Notes: generated by a model from the letters alone, not told the origin. Shown: positions 1 to 8,401, counted from the stretch's first letter. The stretch: DNA of 64,000 bases from Halalkalicoccus sp. CGA53 (GCF_036429475.1 NZ_CP144125.1:2719521-2783520); one strand, 5' to 3'. Made by a program: numbers and translations.

Positions 1-112
1 AGATGAACTTCCCCTTGAAGTAGAACTCGCCCTCTTCGGCCCGTTCGGTGAGGTACTGCTCCAGTCGCTCCGCCTTCGTGGATCGCTCGACCGACCGCGT
101 TGTCGTACTCAT
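1..112 (-). CDS. Conserved small haloarchaeal protein, N-terminal part only (DUF7123-like)
   Basis: The first 37 codons are visible and the gene continues beyond the left edge. It starts with ATG at 112 and reads MSTTTRSVERSTKAERLEQY, then a stretch ending EGEFYFKGKFI. A polar N-terminus followed by E-G-E-F-Y-F-K-x-K-F-I resembles a small haloarchaeal helix-turn-helix-like family that I recall as DUF7123; that family name is from memory. A T/A-rich box at 143-152 lies about 31-40 bases before the start. No specific function can be given. Confidence 0.6.
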   Translation of the reverse strand, partial: MSTTTRSVERSTKAERLEQYLTERAEEGEFYFKGKFI

Positions 113-142
113 GCTGAACCGATTCATTCTACCCGAAATTAG

Positions 143-152
143 TTAATATATG
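143..152 (-). promoter_or_regulatory. Probable TATA box of the left-edge gene
   Basis: The block TTAATATATG stands out from its GC-rich surroundings and sits about 31-40 bases upstream of the ATG at 112 on the minus strand. This fits an archaeal TATA box with a very short leader. The assignment rests on composition and spacing only. Confidence 0.45.
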
Positions 153-234
153 TTCGGTAGCATGTTGGTGTGTAGGTCGGTTTCCGCGAACTCACCTGGA
201 TTCGCCTAGGTGTTGGGTGTCGAACGCCGGACGC

Positions 235-2892
235 TCACCGCTCCGCCCAGTCGAGCATCCGCTCGTAGAGCGGATCGTTCGCGAGCGCCTCGCGCGTGCC
301 GACGAGCACGAGCGCACGCTTCGCCCGCGTCAGCGCGACGTTGAGCCGTCGGTAGTCCTCGAAGATCGGTCCCTCCAGATCCCTCGTGGCGACGAACGAG
401 ACGATCACGACCTCCTTCGAGGAGCCCTGGAACCGGTCGACCGTGTCGACGGCCGTCTCCGGAAGCTCTCGGGAGAGCGCCGCCACCTGCGCGCGGTACG
501 GCGCGATCACGCCGATCGACTCGCGAGGGACGCCGGCCGTCTCGAACGCCGCGACGATCTCGACCACTCGACTCACCTCTTCGTCGTCCGTTCGTCTGCC
601 GTCGTCGCCCGCGACCGGAACGTACGAGACGGGGTCGCGCAGTTCTTCCGGGAGTCGGTCGGCCGAGACCCCCTCCAGATCGTCGATGCGCCGGGAGGCG
701 ACCTCGTGGGTGGCCGGCCTGAGTTTGCCGTCGTAGAACTCCCGCGAGGAGAACGCCTGGATCCGCTGGGCCATCCGGTACTGCCGGTCGAGCAGCACGC
801 CCGCTTCGGGGAACTCCTCGATCAGCCGCGCGAACAGCGATCGTTCCAGTCCGTTCTCGGCGCGCACGACGGGCGGGAGCTGGTGGTGGTCGCCGACGAG
901 GACGAACTTCTCCCCTCTGTTTATCGGCGCGAACGTCATCGGCTCGGTGAGCTGTGAGGCCTCGTCCACGAGGACGGCGTCGAACGCCTCCTCGCGCATG
1001 ATCCGCGAGCCACAGCCGGCCGCCGTCGCCGCCACGACGGGTGCCTCCCTGAACGCCGCGACCCGTTCGTCGGGGTCACCCTCCGGGTCGAGTCGGTGGG
1101 GGAGCATGTCCTCGCGGACGCCCGTCTCGGTGCCGATACGGACGAACTCCGAGAATCCCTGCTCCGAGAGCGCCTCAAGGGCGTTGTCCACCGCCCGGTT
1201 CGTGAACGCCGAGAGCAGCACCCGATCGCCGCGCTCGGCGAGCGCGCGTATCGTCCGCGCGATGGTGTAGGTCTTCCCGGTCCCAGGCGGACCGTGGATC
1301 AGCGCGAAGTCCTCGGCCGCGACCGCCCGGCGAACCGCCTCGTCCTGGGAGGCGTTGTTCTCCACGAACCTCCCCTCCACCTCGGCGAACGCTGGAAAGC
1401 CATCTCCGAAGAGGATCGCCTTCCGTCGCTCCTCGCCTTTCAACAGCGCGTCGTGGAGCGCGGTGAGCATCGACCCGGCGCTCATATCGGATGGGTAGAC
1501 GTCCAGTCTGGTGAACTCGACCGGCTCGTCGGTCGTGACGACGACCTCCTCTCCCACGGCTTCGACCCGTGCGAGTTCGGCGTGACCCGTCACCGGATCG
1601 CCGTCGCTGGCGAGCGCGAGGTCACCGTCGCGGATCTTCGAGACGGCTCGTGTCGGCTGGCGTGCGCGCAGCCGCCACCGTCCCCCCTCGATCCGCTCGC
1701 TCCCGACGAACTCCAGGTCGATCAGCGCCCGGTCGTCCGCGGCGCGTTCCTCCGGGCTCTGCTCCCAGAGCTTCGCGTACTCGCGGTGGGCCTCGCGGCG
1801 TTCCTCCTCGACGCGCTCGTAGCTCCGCTCGAAGTACGCGAGTTCGCGCTCGGGAAGCGACGTGCCGATCGTCCCCGCCTTCGACTCCTGGTCCAGGCGA
1901 CCGGCGACGACCATGCAGCTGTCCCGTTCGAAGCAGTACTCGCACTTCGCGTTCGCCTCGTGGCCGGTCGGTACGGTGAGAGAGTACTCCATCGCGGCGA
2001 TCTCGTTGCGGGTACGGACGACGAACTCCAGGAAGCCCTTCCCGATCGAGAACTCCTTCGCCGGCGAGAGGTCGCCCGTCTCCTCGGCTCTGTCGAGCGC
2101 CGAGTTCTTCGTGTAGAGGAGGGTTCCCGTGTCGGGCGGATCGCCGTCGACCCCGCCACGATCGGCGAGCATCAGCGCGTAGCAGGCGGCCTGGACCTTG
2201 TCCTGGAACCGGGGATCGCGACGGGTGTTCTTCCCGGTCTTGAGTTCGACCGGCATCCCACGCCTGAGGGCGTCCGCTCGGCCCTTCATTCCGAACGTCT
2301 CGCTTATCAGCGTGTACTCGCTCCGCCAGGAGTCCTCCTCGTCGAACGTCCCCTGCGAGAGCCAGCCCTCGATCGCCCGGGCGTTCGCGCGCACGTCGGC
2401 TTCGACCTCGTCGGCCGAACGTCCGAGCAATCCGAGTTCGAGACCCGCTTCACGCACTCGCTCGGGGACCGCCTCGTCGAGCGTCGCCCCCCGCAGGAGG
2501 TCGCCGAACACCTCGTGGACGACCGTCCCCTTCGTCACCGGGTAGGCCAGCGGCACGCCCGAGAGCTTGTTCAGGTAGTAGATCCGGGGACACTGCACCC
2601 ACGATCGGACGTCCGTGACGTTCACGAGAAACGAGGGCTCGACGACGGCGTAGGAGGCCTTCGTCGTCGCGTAGCCCGCCTCGCCGCGGAACTCCGTCTC
2701 CTCGGCGTCGGTCACGAGGAGCTCCATCCCGGGTTCGAGGTGGTCCGCGGTCTCGGCCCACTTCCCCCAGAGGGTGACGCGTCTCTCGCCATCGCCGTTC
2801 CGAACGGTGGTCTCGACCAACTCCCGCTCGCCGTACCGTGTCGTCACCGACCGACGCTCGCCCGGTTCGACCACGACACCTCGGACGTTCAC
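235..2892 (-). CDS. Dna2-like fusion: OB-fold, Cas4-type nuclease and superfamily 1 helicase
   Basis: About 885 residues. Roughly the first 100 look like an OB-fold (VTLWGKWAETADHLEPGMEL). A RecB/Cas4-type nuclease follows, with a C in SWVQCPRIYYLNK, the catalytic E-x-K in VELKTGKN, and a Cys cluster CEYCFERDSC that with the first Cys would hold a 4Fe-4S cluster. The C-terminal half is an SF1B helicase: Walker A GPPGTGKT, Walker B VDEASQ, DRQYRM, and late motifs VDRFQGSSKE and LNVALTRAKRAL. Nuclease before helicase is the Dna2 order, which suggests flap or end processing in replication and repair. An upstream TTG (2913) is possible, but the GTG at 2892 fits homologues and puts a T-rich box (2914-2920) about 25 bases upstream. 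Confidence 0.9.
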   Translation of the reverse strand: MNVRGVVVEPGERRSVTTRYGERELVETTVRNGDGERRVTLWGKWAETADHLEPGMELLVTDAEETEFRGEAGYATTKASYAVVEPSFLVNVTDVRSWVQCPRIYYLNKLSGVPLAYPVTKGTVVHEVFGDLLRGATLDEAVPERVREAGLELGLLGRSADEVEADVRANARAIEGWLSQGTFDEEDSWRSEYTLISETFGMKGRADALRRGMPVELKTGKNTRRDPRFQDKVQAACYALMLADRGGVDGDPPDTGTLLYTKNSALDRAEETGDLSPAKEFSIGKGFLEFVVRTRNEIAAMEYSLTVPTGHEANAKCEYCFERDSCMVVAGRLDQESKAGTIGTSLPERELAYFERSYERVEEERREAHREYAKLWEQSPEERAADDRALIDLEFVGSERIEGGRWRLRARQPTRAVSKIRDGDLALASDGDPVTGHAELARVEAVGEEVVVTTDEPVEFTRLDVYPSDMSAGSMLTALHDALLKGEERRKAILFGDGFPAFAEVEGRFVENNASQDEAVRRAVAAEDFALIHGPPGTGKTYTIARTIRALAERGDRVLLSAFTNRAVDNALEALSEQGFSEFVRIGTETGVREDMLPHRLDPEGDPDERVAAFREAPVVAATAAGCGSRIMREEAFDAVLVDEASQLTEPMTFAPINRGEKFVLVGDHHQLPPVVRAENGLERSLFARLIEEFPEAGVLLDRQYRMAQRIQAFSSREFYDGKLRPATHEVASRRIDDLEGVSADRLPEELRDPVSYVPVAGDDGRRTDDEEVSRVVEIVAAFETAGVPRESIGVIAPYRAQVAALSRELPETAVDTVDRFQGSSKEVVIVSFVATRDLEGPIFEDYRRLNVALTRAKRALVLVGTREALANDPLYERMLDWAER

Positions 2893-2953
2893 GCGCGAGA
2901 CAGGGTATCGCAAGGAAAAAGCGTGCCGGTCACCTAGCGCAGGCGGAGATCAC

Positions 2954-3502
2954 ATGAAAGTACGCGACTGGGACGACGTCGTCGCCGACGTAGTGGAGAC
3001 GAGGGCCGAACCGAGCGGGTGGCGTGCGGTCGCGGGCGACCGCTCGCTGGGACTGGGCGAGGACCTCTACCTCGGACACCCGACCGCCGGTGTCTACCTC
3101 CTCAAGACGTACGCGAAGAACCCGTTCGAGGTCCGTGGCGTCGGAACCCGGGTCGCGAGGAGGCTGGACGACGATATCGGGGCGTACCTCCCGGAAGAGA
3201 ACGACGCCCGGTTCGCGATTCGATCCGCCCCGGAGGACGCGGAGGGTGCGAAGACGAGGGCCCGACGGTTCACCGAGACGGTGCGGGCACACGCGGACGC
3301 ACCGACCACCCCGGAGGACCTCTTCACGGACGTGATGGAGGCGATCGAGAGCCCCGCGTTCGGGCCGATGGAATACGACTCGACGGCCCGTCCGGAGCGT
3401 CTCGACGGGCTCTCGGGCAGTTTCGAGGAGGCGGAGTCGGTGCTGAACGCCGAACTCGACGACCTGATCGACGACGACGAGGTTGGCCGCGGCTTCTATT
3501 GA
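2954..3502 (+). CDS. Uncharacterised acidic haloarchaeal protein
   Basis: 182 residues from ATG at 2954 (MKVRDWDDVVADVVE). It is soluble and acidic, with no signal or membrane segment. Visible points are GLGEDLYLGHPTAGVYLLKTYAKNPFEVRGVG in its first half (a glycine-rich, probably beta-rich core) and a helical, very acidic C-terminal third ending DDDEVGRGFY. It is divergent from the Dna2-like gene with 61 bases between starts, so the two promoters lie close together. I do not recognise a characterised family, though the coding pattern is clear. Confidence 0.7.
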   Translation: MKVRDWDDVVADVVETRAEPSGWRAVAGDRSLGLGEDLYLGHPTAGVYLLKTYAKNPFEVRGVGTRVARRLDDDIGAYLPEENDARFAIRSAPEDAEGAKTRARRFTETVRAHADAPTTPEDLFTDVMEAIESPAFGPMEYDSTARPERLDGLSGSFEEAESVLNAELDDLIDDDEVGRGFY

Positions 3503-3531
3503 GTTAAGTCGGTTCGGCCCCCCGCTCGTAC

Positions 3532-3909
3532 ATGGATCGGACCGCGACCGAGACGGTGGAGGCGTACTACGACGCGCTCTCGAGCGGCGAACCGCTCGCT
3601 CCCTTCTTCGCCGACCGGAGCGACCTGGTGAAGTTCGGTATCTCGGAGCGACTTGAGGGGTTCTCCGAGGTCGAACGAGGGCTACGCGAGCAGACGGAGA
3701 CCACGACCGACTGGGCGGTCGAGAGCCGGAACCTGATCGCGAGCGAGGCGGACGGATCGGCCTGGTTCAGCGACGAGGTTCGTATGGAGTGGACGGACAC
3801 CGAGACCGGCGAGCGTCGGGCGTTCGAGACGCGCTGGAGCGGTACGCTCCGACTCGGTGAACGGTGGCGGTTCGTCGGGATGCACGTGAGCGTCCCGCGG
3901 GAGCTCTGA
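3532..3909 (+). CDS. SnoaL/NTF2-like fold protein
   Basis: 125 residues. The opening ATETVEAYYDALSSGEPLAPFFADRSDLVKFG, then alternating strands and a closing GTLRLGERWRFVGMHVS, match the compact alpha+beta cone of the NTF2/SnoaL superfamily (shadowed by the SnoaL_3 type). Such proteins bind small ligands or act as simple enzymes, and the sequence does not reveal a ligand or an obvious catalytic dyad. It is followed after one base by a small membrane protein gene and is probably cotranscribed with it. Family assignment is fairly sure, function unknown. Confidence 0.75.
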   Translation: MDRTATETVEAYYDALSSGEPLAPFFADRSDLVKFGISERLEGFSEVERGLREQTETTTDWAVESRNLIASEADGSAWFSDEVRMEWTDTETGERRAFETRWSGTLRLGERWRFVGMHVSVPREL

Positions 3910-3910
3910 G

Positions 3911-4108
3911 ATGGTCGGCCCGATGAGCGACGACGAGCGTCGGAGCGGCTACCGTCGAATCGGCGCCGGGTTCGTCGGGATCGTCGGGCTCTCGGCGGGG
4001 ATGATGGCGCTCTCGGGCGGTGCGTCGATGGCACAGGCGGGCGCGGTGACGGTCGGCGGCGTACTTGTTGGTTTAATGTTGCTTTTTTACCTGATCAGAA
4101 GTAGGTAG
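3911..4108 (+). CDS. Small two-helix membrane protein
   Basis: 65 residues with a charged N-terminus (SDDERRSGYRR) and two hydrophobic segments, GAGFVGIVGLSAGMMALSGG and AVTVGGVLVGLMLLFYLI, ending in a basic tail IRSR. This predicts a helical hairpin with both ends in the cytoplasm. It begins one base after the stop of the SnoaL-like gene, so translational coupling is likely. A second in-frame ATG at 3923 (MSDDERR) is an equally good start. No known function. Confidence 0.6.
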   Translation: MVGPMSDDERRSGYRRIGAGFVGIVGLSAGMMALSGGASMAQAGAVTVGGVLVGLMLLFYLIRSR

Positions 4109-4292
4109 CACGGCGCCGTCACCGTCGATTCGGACGGTATCGTTCAGACTGAAGACTTCTAACGTGTCACTACTTAGGAGTACCCGGCCCGTCGTGACAG
4201 CTACCCGGAGGACCTCAGAGCAGTCCGGTACAACATTTATCAGTTATCTATCTGTAAATTACACCGAGGTTAGTTGTTAAAATGATTATATT

Positions 4293-4306
4293 TAGTATCA
4301 ATACTA
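4293..4306. promoter_or_regulatory. Short inverted repeat in an AT-rich promoter region
   Basis: TAGTAT and ATACTA are separated by CA, a perfect 6-base inverted repeat. It lies in an unusually AT-rich stretch (about 4228-4330) upstream of the 44-codon gene starting at 4350. An A-rich block at 4308-4320 could be the TATA region. The repeat could be an operator; only position and symmetry support this. The rest of the 4109-4349 gap shows no gene. Confidence 0.35.
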
Positions 4307-4349
4307 TACGAAAAAATTCATATTGGTGCGGGACAATGGTGTATCTGTG

Positions 4350-4484
4350 ATGTCCGACAACACCACCACCGTCCGCACCTACCTCGAAGACCACCCCCGA
4401 ATGATCGGCGTCCTGTTCACGCTGATGCTGCTGCTCTCGCAGACGACGACAGTGATGGCCGCAAATAACGTTACAATCGACTAA
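4350..4484 (+). CDS. 44-residue hydrophobic peptide, DUF7503-like
   Basis: The peptide has three parts: a polar N-terminus MSDNTTTVRTYLEDHPR, one hydrophobic core MIGVLFTLMLLLSQ, and a short tail TTTVMAANNVTID. It resembles a family of tiny haloarchaeal proteins built around an (E/D)-x-P-R-M-I-G-x-L-F core that I recall as DUF7503 (name from memory). The core could be a membrane anchor. The A-x-A-like VMA before ANNVTID could instead be a signal-peptidase site, which would release a 7-residue peptide. Its stop codon overlaps the end of the convergent CHAT protease gene by four bases. Function unknown; see the findings for a possible module. Confidence 0.65.
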   Translation: MSDNTTTVRTYLEDHPRMIGVLFTLMLLLSQTTTVMAANNVTID

Positions 4485-6598
4485 ATTTCGTCGAGGGAAA
4501 ACTCGCTGCTCCAGAAAAGCTGTCCACATAAACGAACCGGAACGTCTTCTAGGCCCAGGTACTCCTCCAATTCCTCTTTTGACACCCGAAACGTATCCAA
4601 CCGACCCGAGTTGAGGTAGTAGGTCTCGTTAGATTTAATTAGAGGCATGGTGAGTCCACCCATACCCCCAGATGTAGAGGTGTATGTATCGATGGTGATT
4701 TCGAAATCATCTCCCTCACGTTCTATTATACAGAGGTTCGGGGTTCCTCCTTCAGACTGAGCGATCGTCAGCCCACCGTCTCCGACCACGAGGTACTGTG
4801 TGCCGACGATGTTGTCGCCCTTCGCGACCTCGAGCGCCGCCCGGAGCGGGAACCCGCAGTTGAGCAGGCGGGCGAGCGTGCCGCCGATCCGCATCGCCCC
4901 CTCGTTGACGACGCGTTCGAGCGTGACGATGCCGCCGATCGCCCCGCGATCGATCAGCGCCATCCCCTGTTCGTAGGACTCACACGCGTTCAGCATGAAC
5001 GCGTCCACGCCCACCGAATCGAGCGTGGTCGCGTCGAACCAGCCGTCGGTGCACTCGAAACCCCGTTCGTCGATGTGGCCGATGTAGTGGAAGAAGTCGG
5101 CGCTCTCCCGGAGCAGGTCGGAGAGCTCGTCGGTCGTCAGCTCGCGTCTGACGGTCACGTCGAACGGGAGTTCGGTCCGCGAGCCGTAGACGTCGTCGAC
5201 GACGCTTCTTTCCTGGTCCATCTGCTCGTCGTTGCAGACGACCGTGATCTCGATGCTCCCGCTCTCCAGCGCTCGACCGAACCGGTTGCGGTAGGCCTCG
5301 GTCGTGGCCTTGCTCGCGCCGATCGGCGTCTCCTTTCCGATCCAGACCTGTTCGATCGAGTCGGTGGCCTCCGGTTGGACGTACGACCGCTCGACGGGCC
5401 TCGCCGAGGTGCTCCTGACGAACGAGTCACGGAGGAAGTCGTTGACCGCCGAGACCTCCGCGGTCGACGCGGTCTCCGCCACCTGCTGGGGGGTACGGAT
5501 GAGCGCGAGGTCGTTGACGAGGAACGGGAGCGTCTCCGCGCTCTCCGGCCGGGTGGAGACGTGTGCCGTGAGCTTCCAGTCGGGGAGGTGTGGCTCGATC
5601 TCCTCGTGAGGGATCTCCAGATACGCAGCGAGGCGATCCGCGATCGACAGCTCGTAGAGTGCGGCGAAATCGACGTCGAGCACCGATTCGACGCTCCGGC
5701 GTTCGTGGAGATCGACGCGGTAGAGCCCCTCCGTTCGCGTCACACAGTCGAGGAAGAAGGCGTGTTTGAGTAGCTCTCCCACCTGTTCCTCGAAGCGGTG
5801 TTCGTCGAACTCGGTGAGCACCTCGTCGTCGTTCAGGAGTCGGGGGGTCGGACCCGGGACCAGTTCGGCACCGAAATAGTACGCCAGCGGGGCCGCGGCG
5901 AAGATGTACCGGTACGCCTCGGGGAGTTCGATCGTGAGACCCGTCTCCGGTCGGTCGAGACCGTCCGGGATAGAGAGCTCGTCGGCGAGCTCGATCGCCG
6001 GTGGGTGGCCTCTGAACGTGGGATACGAGCGTTCGGGCGTGGTGGTCTTCAGCGCCGAGCCGAACGTCGATATCGCCGCCATCAGGTCCGCCGGGTCGTC
6101 CGTCGTGGTGATCGTCGCGACCGGATACTCGTGTTTCGAGCGAGCGCCGACAAGCAGTTCCGTCGGCTCCTCGAACTCGATCCGGGTGTGTTCGGCGTCG
6201 GCTCTGATGACGCCGGCCCCGTTCACTCGGAGGTAGAGCCGGATGGGCGCACAGAGTTCGACGCTGACGTCCCCGTCGAACGGCAGGTCGGCGAAGTGTT
6301 CGGCGTTCGCCAGCATCGCCCCGTCGGCGTCACGGAGACAGACTGCGACCACCGTCGGGAGGACGATCGCCTCGGTCTCGATCGCGACGGCCGCATCGAC
6401 GGGGAACCGAAACGCGTCGGTGTCGACGGCCTCGGGCGACACCCGGGTCGGCGTTCGGAGGGCGTACCGTTTCCGGTCGATCCGGTCGGTGACCTCGAGA
6501 CCGCGCCCGGTCGTCTCGAAGGTGACCGATCTGACTCCGTCGCCGGGAGCCGGCATCGACGCCTCCACGTGTGTTCCGTCGAGCATTTCAGATGGCAT
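4481..6598 (-). CDS. CHAT-domain (caspase-like) protease
   Basis: 705 residues. The C-terminal third has the CHAT dyad: H504-Y-I-G-H508 in DFFHYIGHIDERGF, and C539 in FMLNACESYEQG, followed by the usual G-A-I-G-G-I-V-T strand. CHAT domains are clan CD cysteine peptidases related to caspases; in other prokaryotes they cut a partner protein after activation. The N-terminal 450 residues are beta-rich and match no sensor I recognise (no TPR, WD40 or NACHT motifs seen). The ATG at 6598 is used; M5 is an alternative. It lies downstream of a DUF7504-like gene on the same strand (70-base gap) and runs tail to tail into a 44-residue hydrophobic peptide gene. The target is unknown. Confidence 0.8.
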   Translation of the reverse strand: MPSEMLDGTHVEASMPAPGDGVRSVTFETTGRGLEVTDRIDRKRYALRTPTRVSPEAVDTDAFRFPVDAAVAIETEAIVLPTVVAVCLRDADGAMLANAEHFADLPFDGDVSVELCAPIRLYLRVNGAGVIRADAEHTRIEFEEPTELLVGARSKHEYPVATITTTDDPADLMAAISTFGSALKTTTPERSYPTFRGHPPAIELADELSIPDGLDRPETGLTIELPEAYRYIFAAAPLAYYFGAELVPGPTPRLLNDDEVLTEFDEHRFEEQVGELLKHAFFLDCVTRTEGLYRVDLHERRSVESVLDVDFAALYELSIADRLAAYLEIPHEEIEPHLPDWKLTAHVSTRPESAETLPFLVNDLALIRTPQQVAETASTAEVSAVNDFLRDSFVRSTSARPVERSYVQPEATDSIEQVWIGKETPIGASKATTEAYRNRFGRALESGSIEITVVCNDEQMDQERSVVDDVYGSRTELPFDVTVRRELTTDELSDLLRESADFFHYIGHIDERGFECTDGWFDATTLDSVGVDAFMLNACESYEQGMALIDRGAIGGIVTLERVVNEGAMRIGGTLARLLNCGFPLRAALEVAKGDNIVGTQYLVVGDGGLTIAQSEGGTPNLCIIEREGDDFEITIDTYTSTSGGMGGLTMPLIKSNETYYLNSGRLDTFRVSKEELEEYLGLEDVPVRLCGQLFWSSEFSLDEI

Positions 6599-6668
6599 AT
6601 GTATGAACGACCGAAGTGAAAAAGGTATCGACGGATTACGAGTTCGACCGAACGGGGTTAATACGGCG

Positions 6669-7376
6669 TTAATCGAACGGGAGCCACGCCGAGGAGAGCG
6701 CTTCTTCCCGGAGGTGCCACCGCTGTCGTGGCTCGCCCCCGACCTCCGAGAGCTCTACGGTCGCGTCGAACAACGGGGCGAGCTCCCGCGCGTATCGGTG
6801 GTCGATACTCTCGTGGAGGTGGACGTGACAGATACCCACCCTCGACGTGGCCATCGTCGAGAGGAGGTGGACGAACCGGAAGACGACCTCGGGCGGTTCC
6901 GTCGCGAGCAGGGTATCGAGCGAGTCGAGACAGATCCGAAGTTCGGCGGGCTCAAGCCCGTTCGAGACCACCTCCAACCGGTCCAGCTCCCGGGCGACGG
7001 TCTCACCGAGGTCGCCGAGGTCCCCCTCGGCCGTAGTCGTGGGACACGGGGCGACCCGACGGGTCGCGGTCGTCGTCACGCCCCGCGTCTCCGGCTCGTA
7101 GAGCACCACCCGAGCGGTCTCCGTCACCGGCCCCTGACAGGCGCGTGGGAGCCGTCGCTCTACCGACCCGTACCGGCCGTCGGTGAGCACGACCAGCCGT
7201 CGGCGAACCTCGTGTTCGACGTCTCCGAGCATCCGGAACGAGAACCGTTCGTGGAGGTCGGAGGAGACACGTCCGACGACCAGTAGCGAACAGCCCTCGC
7301 GTTTGAGCGTCCGCAGGGCTCGCGTGAAGCTTAACACCTCCGCGGGGGTCGGCTCCGAGGTGGAGTCGCGAGCCAT
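6669..7376 (-). CDS. DUF7504-like protein (possible RecA/KaiC-type fold)
   Basis: 235 residues. The pattern LRTLKREGCSLLVVGRV near residue 25, RRLVVLTDGRYGSVERRL near 70, AELRICLDSLDTLLA near 150 and SRVGICHVHLHES near 195 is typical of a large haloarchaeal family that I recall as DUF7504. It looks like a RecA/KaiC-like alpha/beta fold without a clear Walker A loop, so ATP binding is doubtful. It precedes the CHAT protease gene on the same strand. A TATTTATCC-like box around 7407-7417 probably drives it. In other haloarchaea the family is linked by context to signalling; no role is shown here. Confidence 0.65.
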   Translation of the reverse strand: MARDSTSEPTPAEVLSFTRALRTLKREGCSLLVVGRVSSDLHERFSFRMLGDVEHEVRRRLVVLTDGRYGSVERRLPRACQGPVTETARVVLYEPETRGVTTTATRRVAPCPTTTAEGDLGDLGETVARELDRLEVVSNGLEPAELRICLDSLDTLLATEPPEVVFRFVHLLSTMATSRVGICHVHLHESIDHRYARELAPLFDATVELSEVGGEPRQRWHLREEALSSAWLPFD

Positions 7377-7450
7377 CTCTCCCCTATTCTGTAACGCGAC
7401 TGGATAAATATGTATGCCCTACGTGATAGGTCCGGACGAGCACGGCGAGC

Positions 7451-8401
7451 CTACACCCTCGCGAGCCACCGCTCCGGACGATCGAGTTCCTCGCTCGTCG
7501 GGAGCGCCGCGGGCGACTCCCAGACGACGCTCGCGCCCGCGACGCCGCGCTCGTCGGCGACAGCCTCGAAGAAGCGCTTTCCCCGCTCGTACTGTCTACG
7601 TTTGATCCCCAGACCGAGCAGCCGCCGCATCAGCTGTGCGATCGGACCGCCACCCTGACGGCGCGCCTCCAGCTTCTCCCGCAGATCGGTGTACTGCTCG
7701 TCGAACGCTCGGTCCATCACGAGCTCTGCGTACCCCTCGACGGCCGTCATCGTCGTGTCGAGCTCCTCGAACGCCTCGCGGTCGAGTTCGCCGCGCGTGA
7801 GCGCGTCGACGCCGCGTTCCATCCGTGATTCGAGGTGTCCCGAGAGCCACGGCGCCGCGCCGAACTCCGCGGCGTGGGCAACCTCGTGAAAGGCGATCCA
7901 GCGCCTGAACCGTTCGCCGTCGACGTCGAGTTCCTCCGCGACGCGCGCGATGTTCGGGTGGACGAAGTAGAGCGCGTGCTCGCGGTCGCCGTCGGCGAGC
8001 AGCAGGGGATCGTACTGGCCAAGGACGTTCTTCCCGAGGAAGGAGAGCATGAGCGTCATCGTCCCCGTGTTGAGCACGCGTGCGGCGTCCGGGAAGACGG
8101 CGTCGCTCCGCGTCTCGATCGGACGCATCACCCGGCGGAACGTCGAGACGTTCGCGTCGATCCAGTGGTGGCGGTTCTGGATCTCGATCGTCCCCGGCAG
8201 ATCGAACGCGACCTCGCCGATGGCTCTGATGTTCGTCCGCGCGTCGCGGACGTCGTCGCGGTAACCGGTGACGTCGCGGTCGCTGAGCTCGATCGACCCC
8301 GGGGGGGTCGCCTCTCTCGCCGCGTCGCCGACGGCGTCCCAGTCGACGGGACCGGCGCCCGACGCGCGGGAGATCGCCTGGAGGCTACGAAAAACGTTCA
8401 C
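7451..8401 (-). CDS. Zinc-dependent metalloprotease-like protein (Zincin_2 / F420-associated family)
   Basis: 316 residues, soluble. The zinc motif H-E-V-A-H is seen in RWIAFHEVAHAAEFG near residue 170, with a downstream Glu-containing helix (AVEGYAELVMDRAF) that may supply the third ligand. The N-terminal region PGSIELSDRDVTGYRDDVRDARTNIR and the C-terminal KRRQYERGKRFFEAVADERG fit the family described as coenzyme F420 biosynthesis-associated hydrolases (DUF2342/Zincin_2). Despite that name no F420 reaction is proven. It is preceded by a divergent region shared with nothing obvious. Confidence 0.8.
   Translation of the reverse strand: MNVFRSLQAISRASGAGPVDWDAVGDAAREATPPGSIELSDRDVTGYRDDVRDARTNIRAIGEVAFDLPGTIEIQNRHHWIDANVSTFRRVMRPIETRSDAVFPDAARVLNTGTMTLMLSFLGKNVLGQYDPLLLADGDREHALYFVHPNIARVAEELDVDGERFRRWIAFHEVAHAAEFGAAPWLSGHLESRMERGVDALTRGELDREAFEELDTTMTAVEGYAELVMDRAFDEQYTDLREKLEARRQGGGPIAQLMRRLLGLGIKRRQYERGKRFFEAVADERGVAGASVVWESPAALPTSEELDRPERWLARV

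Noticed and set aside
1096..2937. A 613-codon open frame on the plus strand
   Set aside because: It lies opposite the Dna2-like helicase gene in a GC-rich region where the antisense frame stays open by codon bias. Its translation is low-complexity Arg/Leu/Val-rich and shows no family motif.
4248..4529. A 93-codon open frame antisense to the 44-residue peptide
   Set aside because: It covers the AT-rich promoter and the peptide gene in reverse and gives a His-rich, unpatterned protein; the peptide frame matches a family-like pattern.
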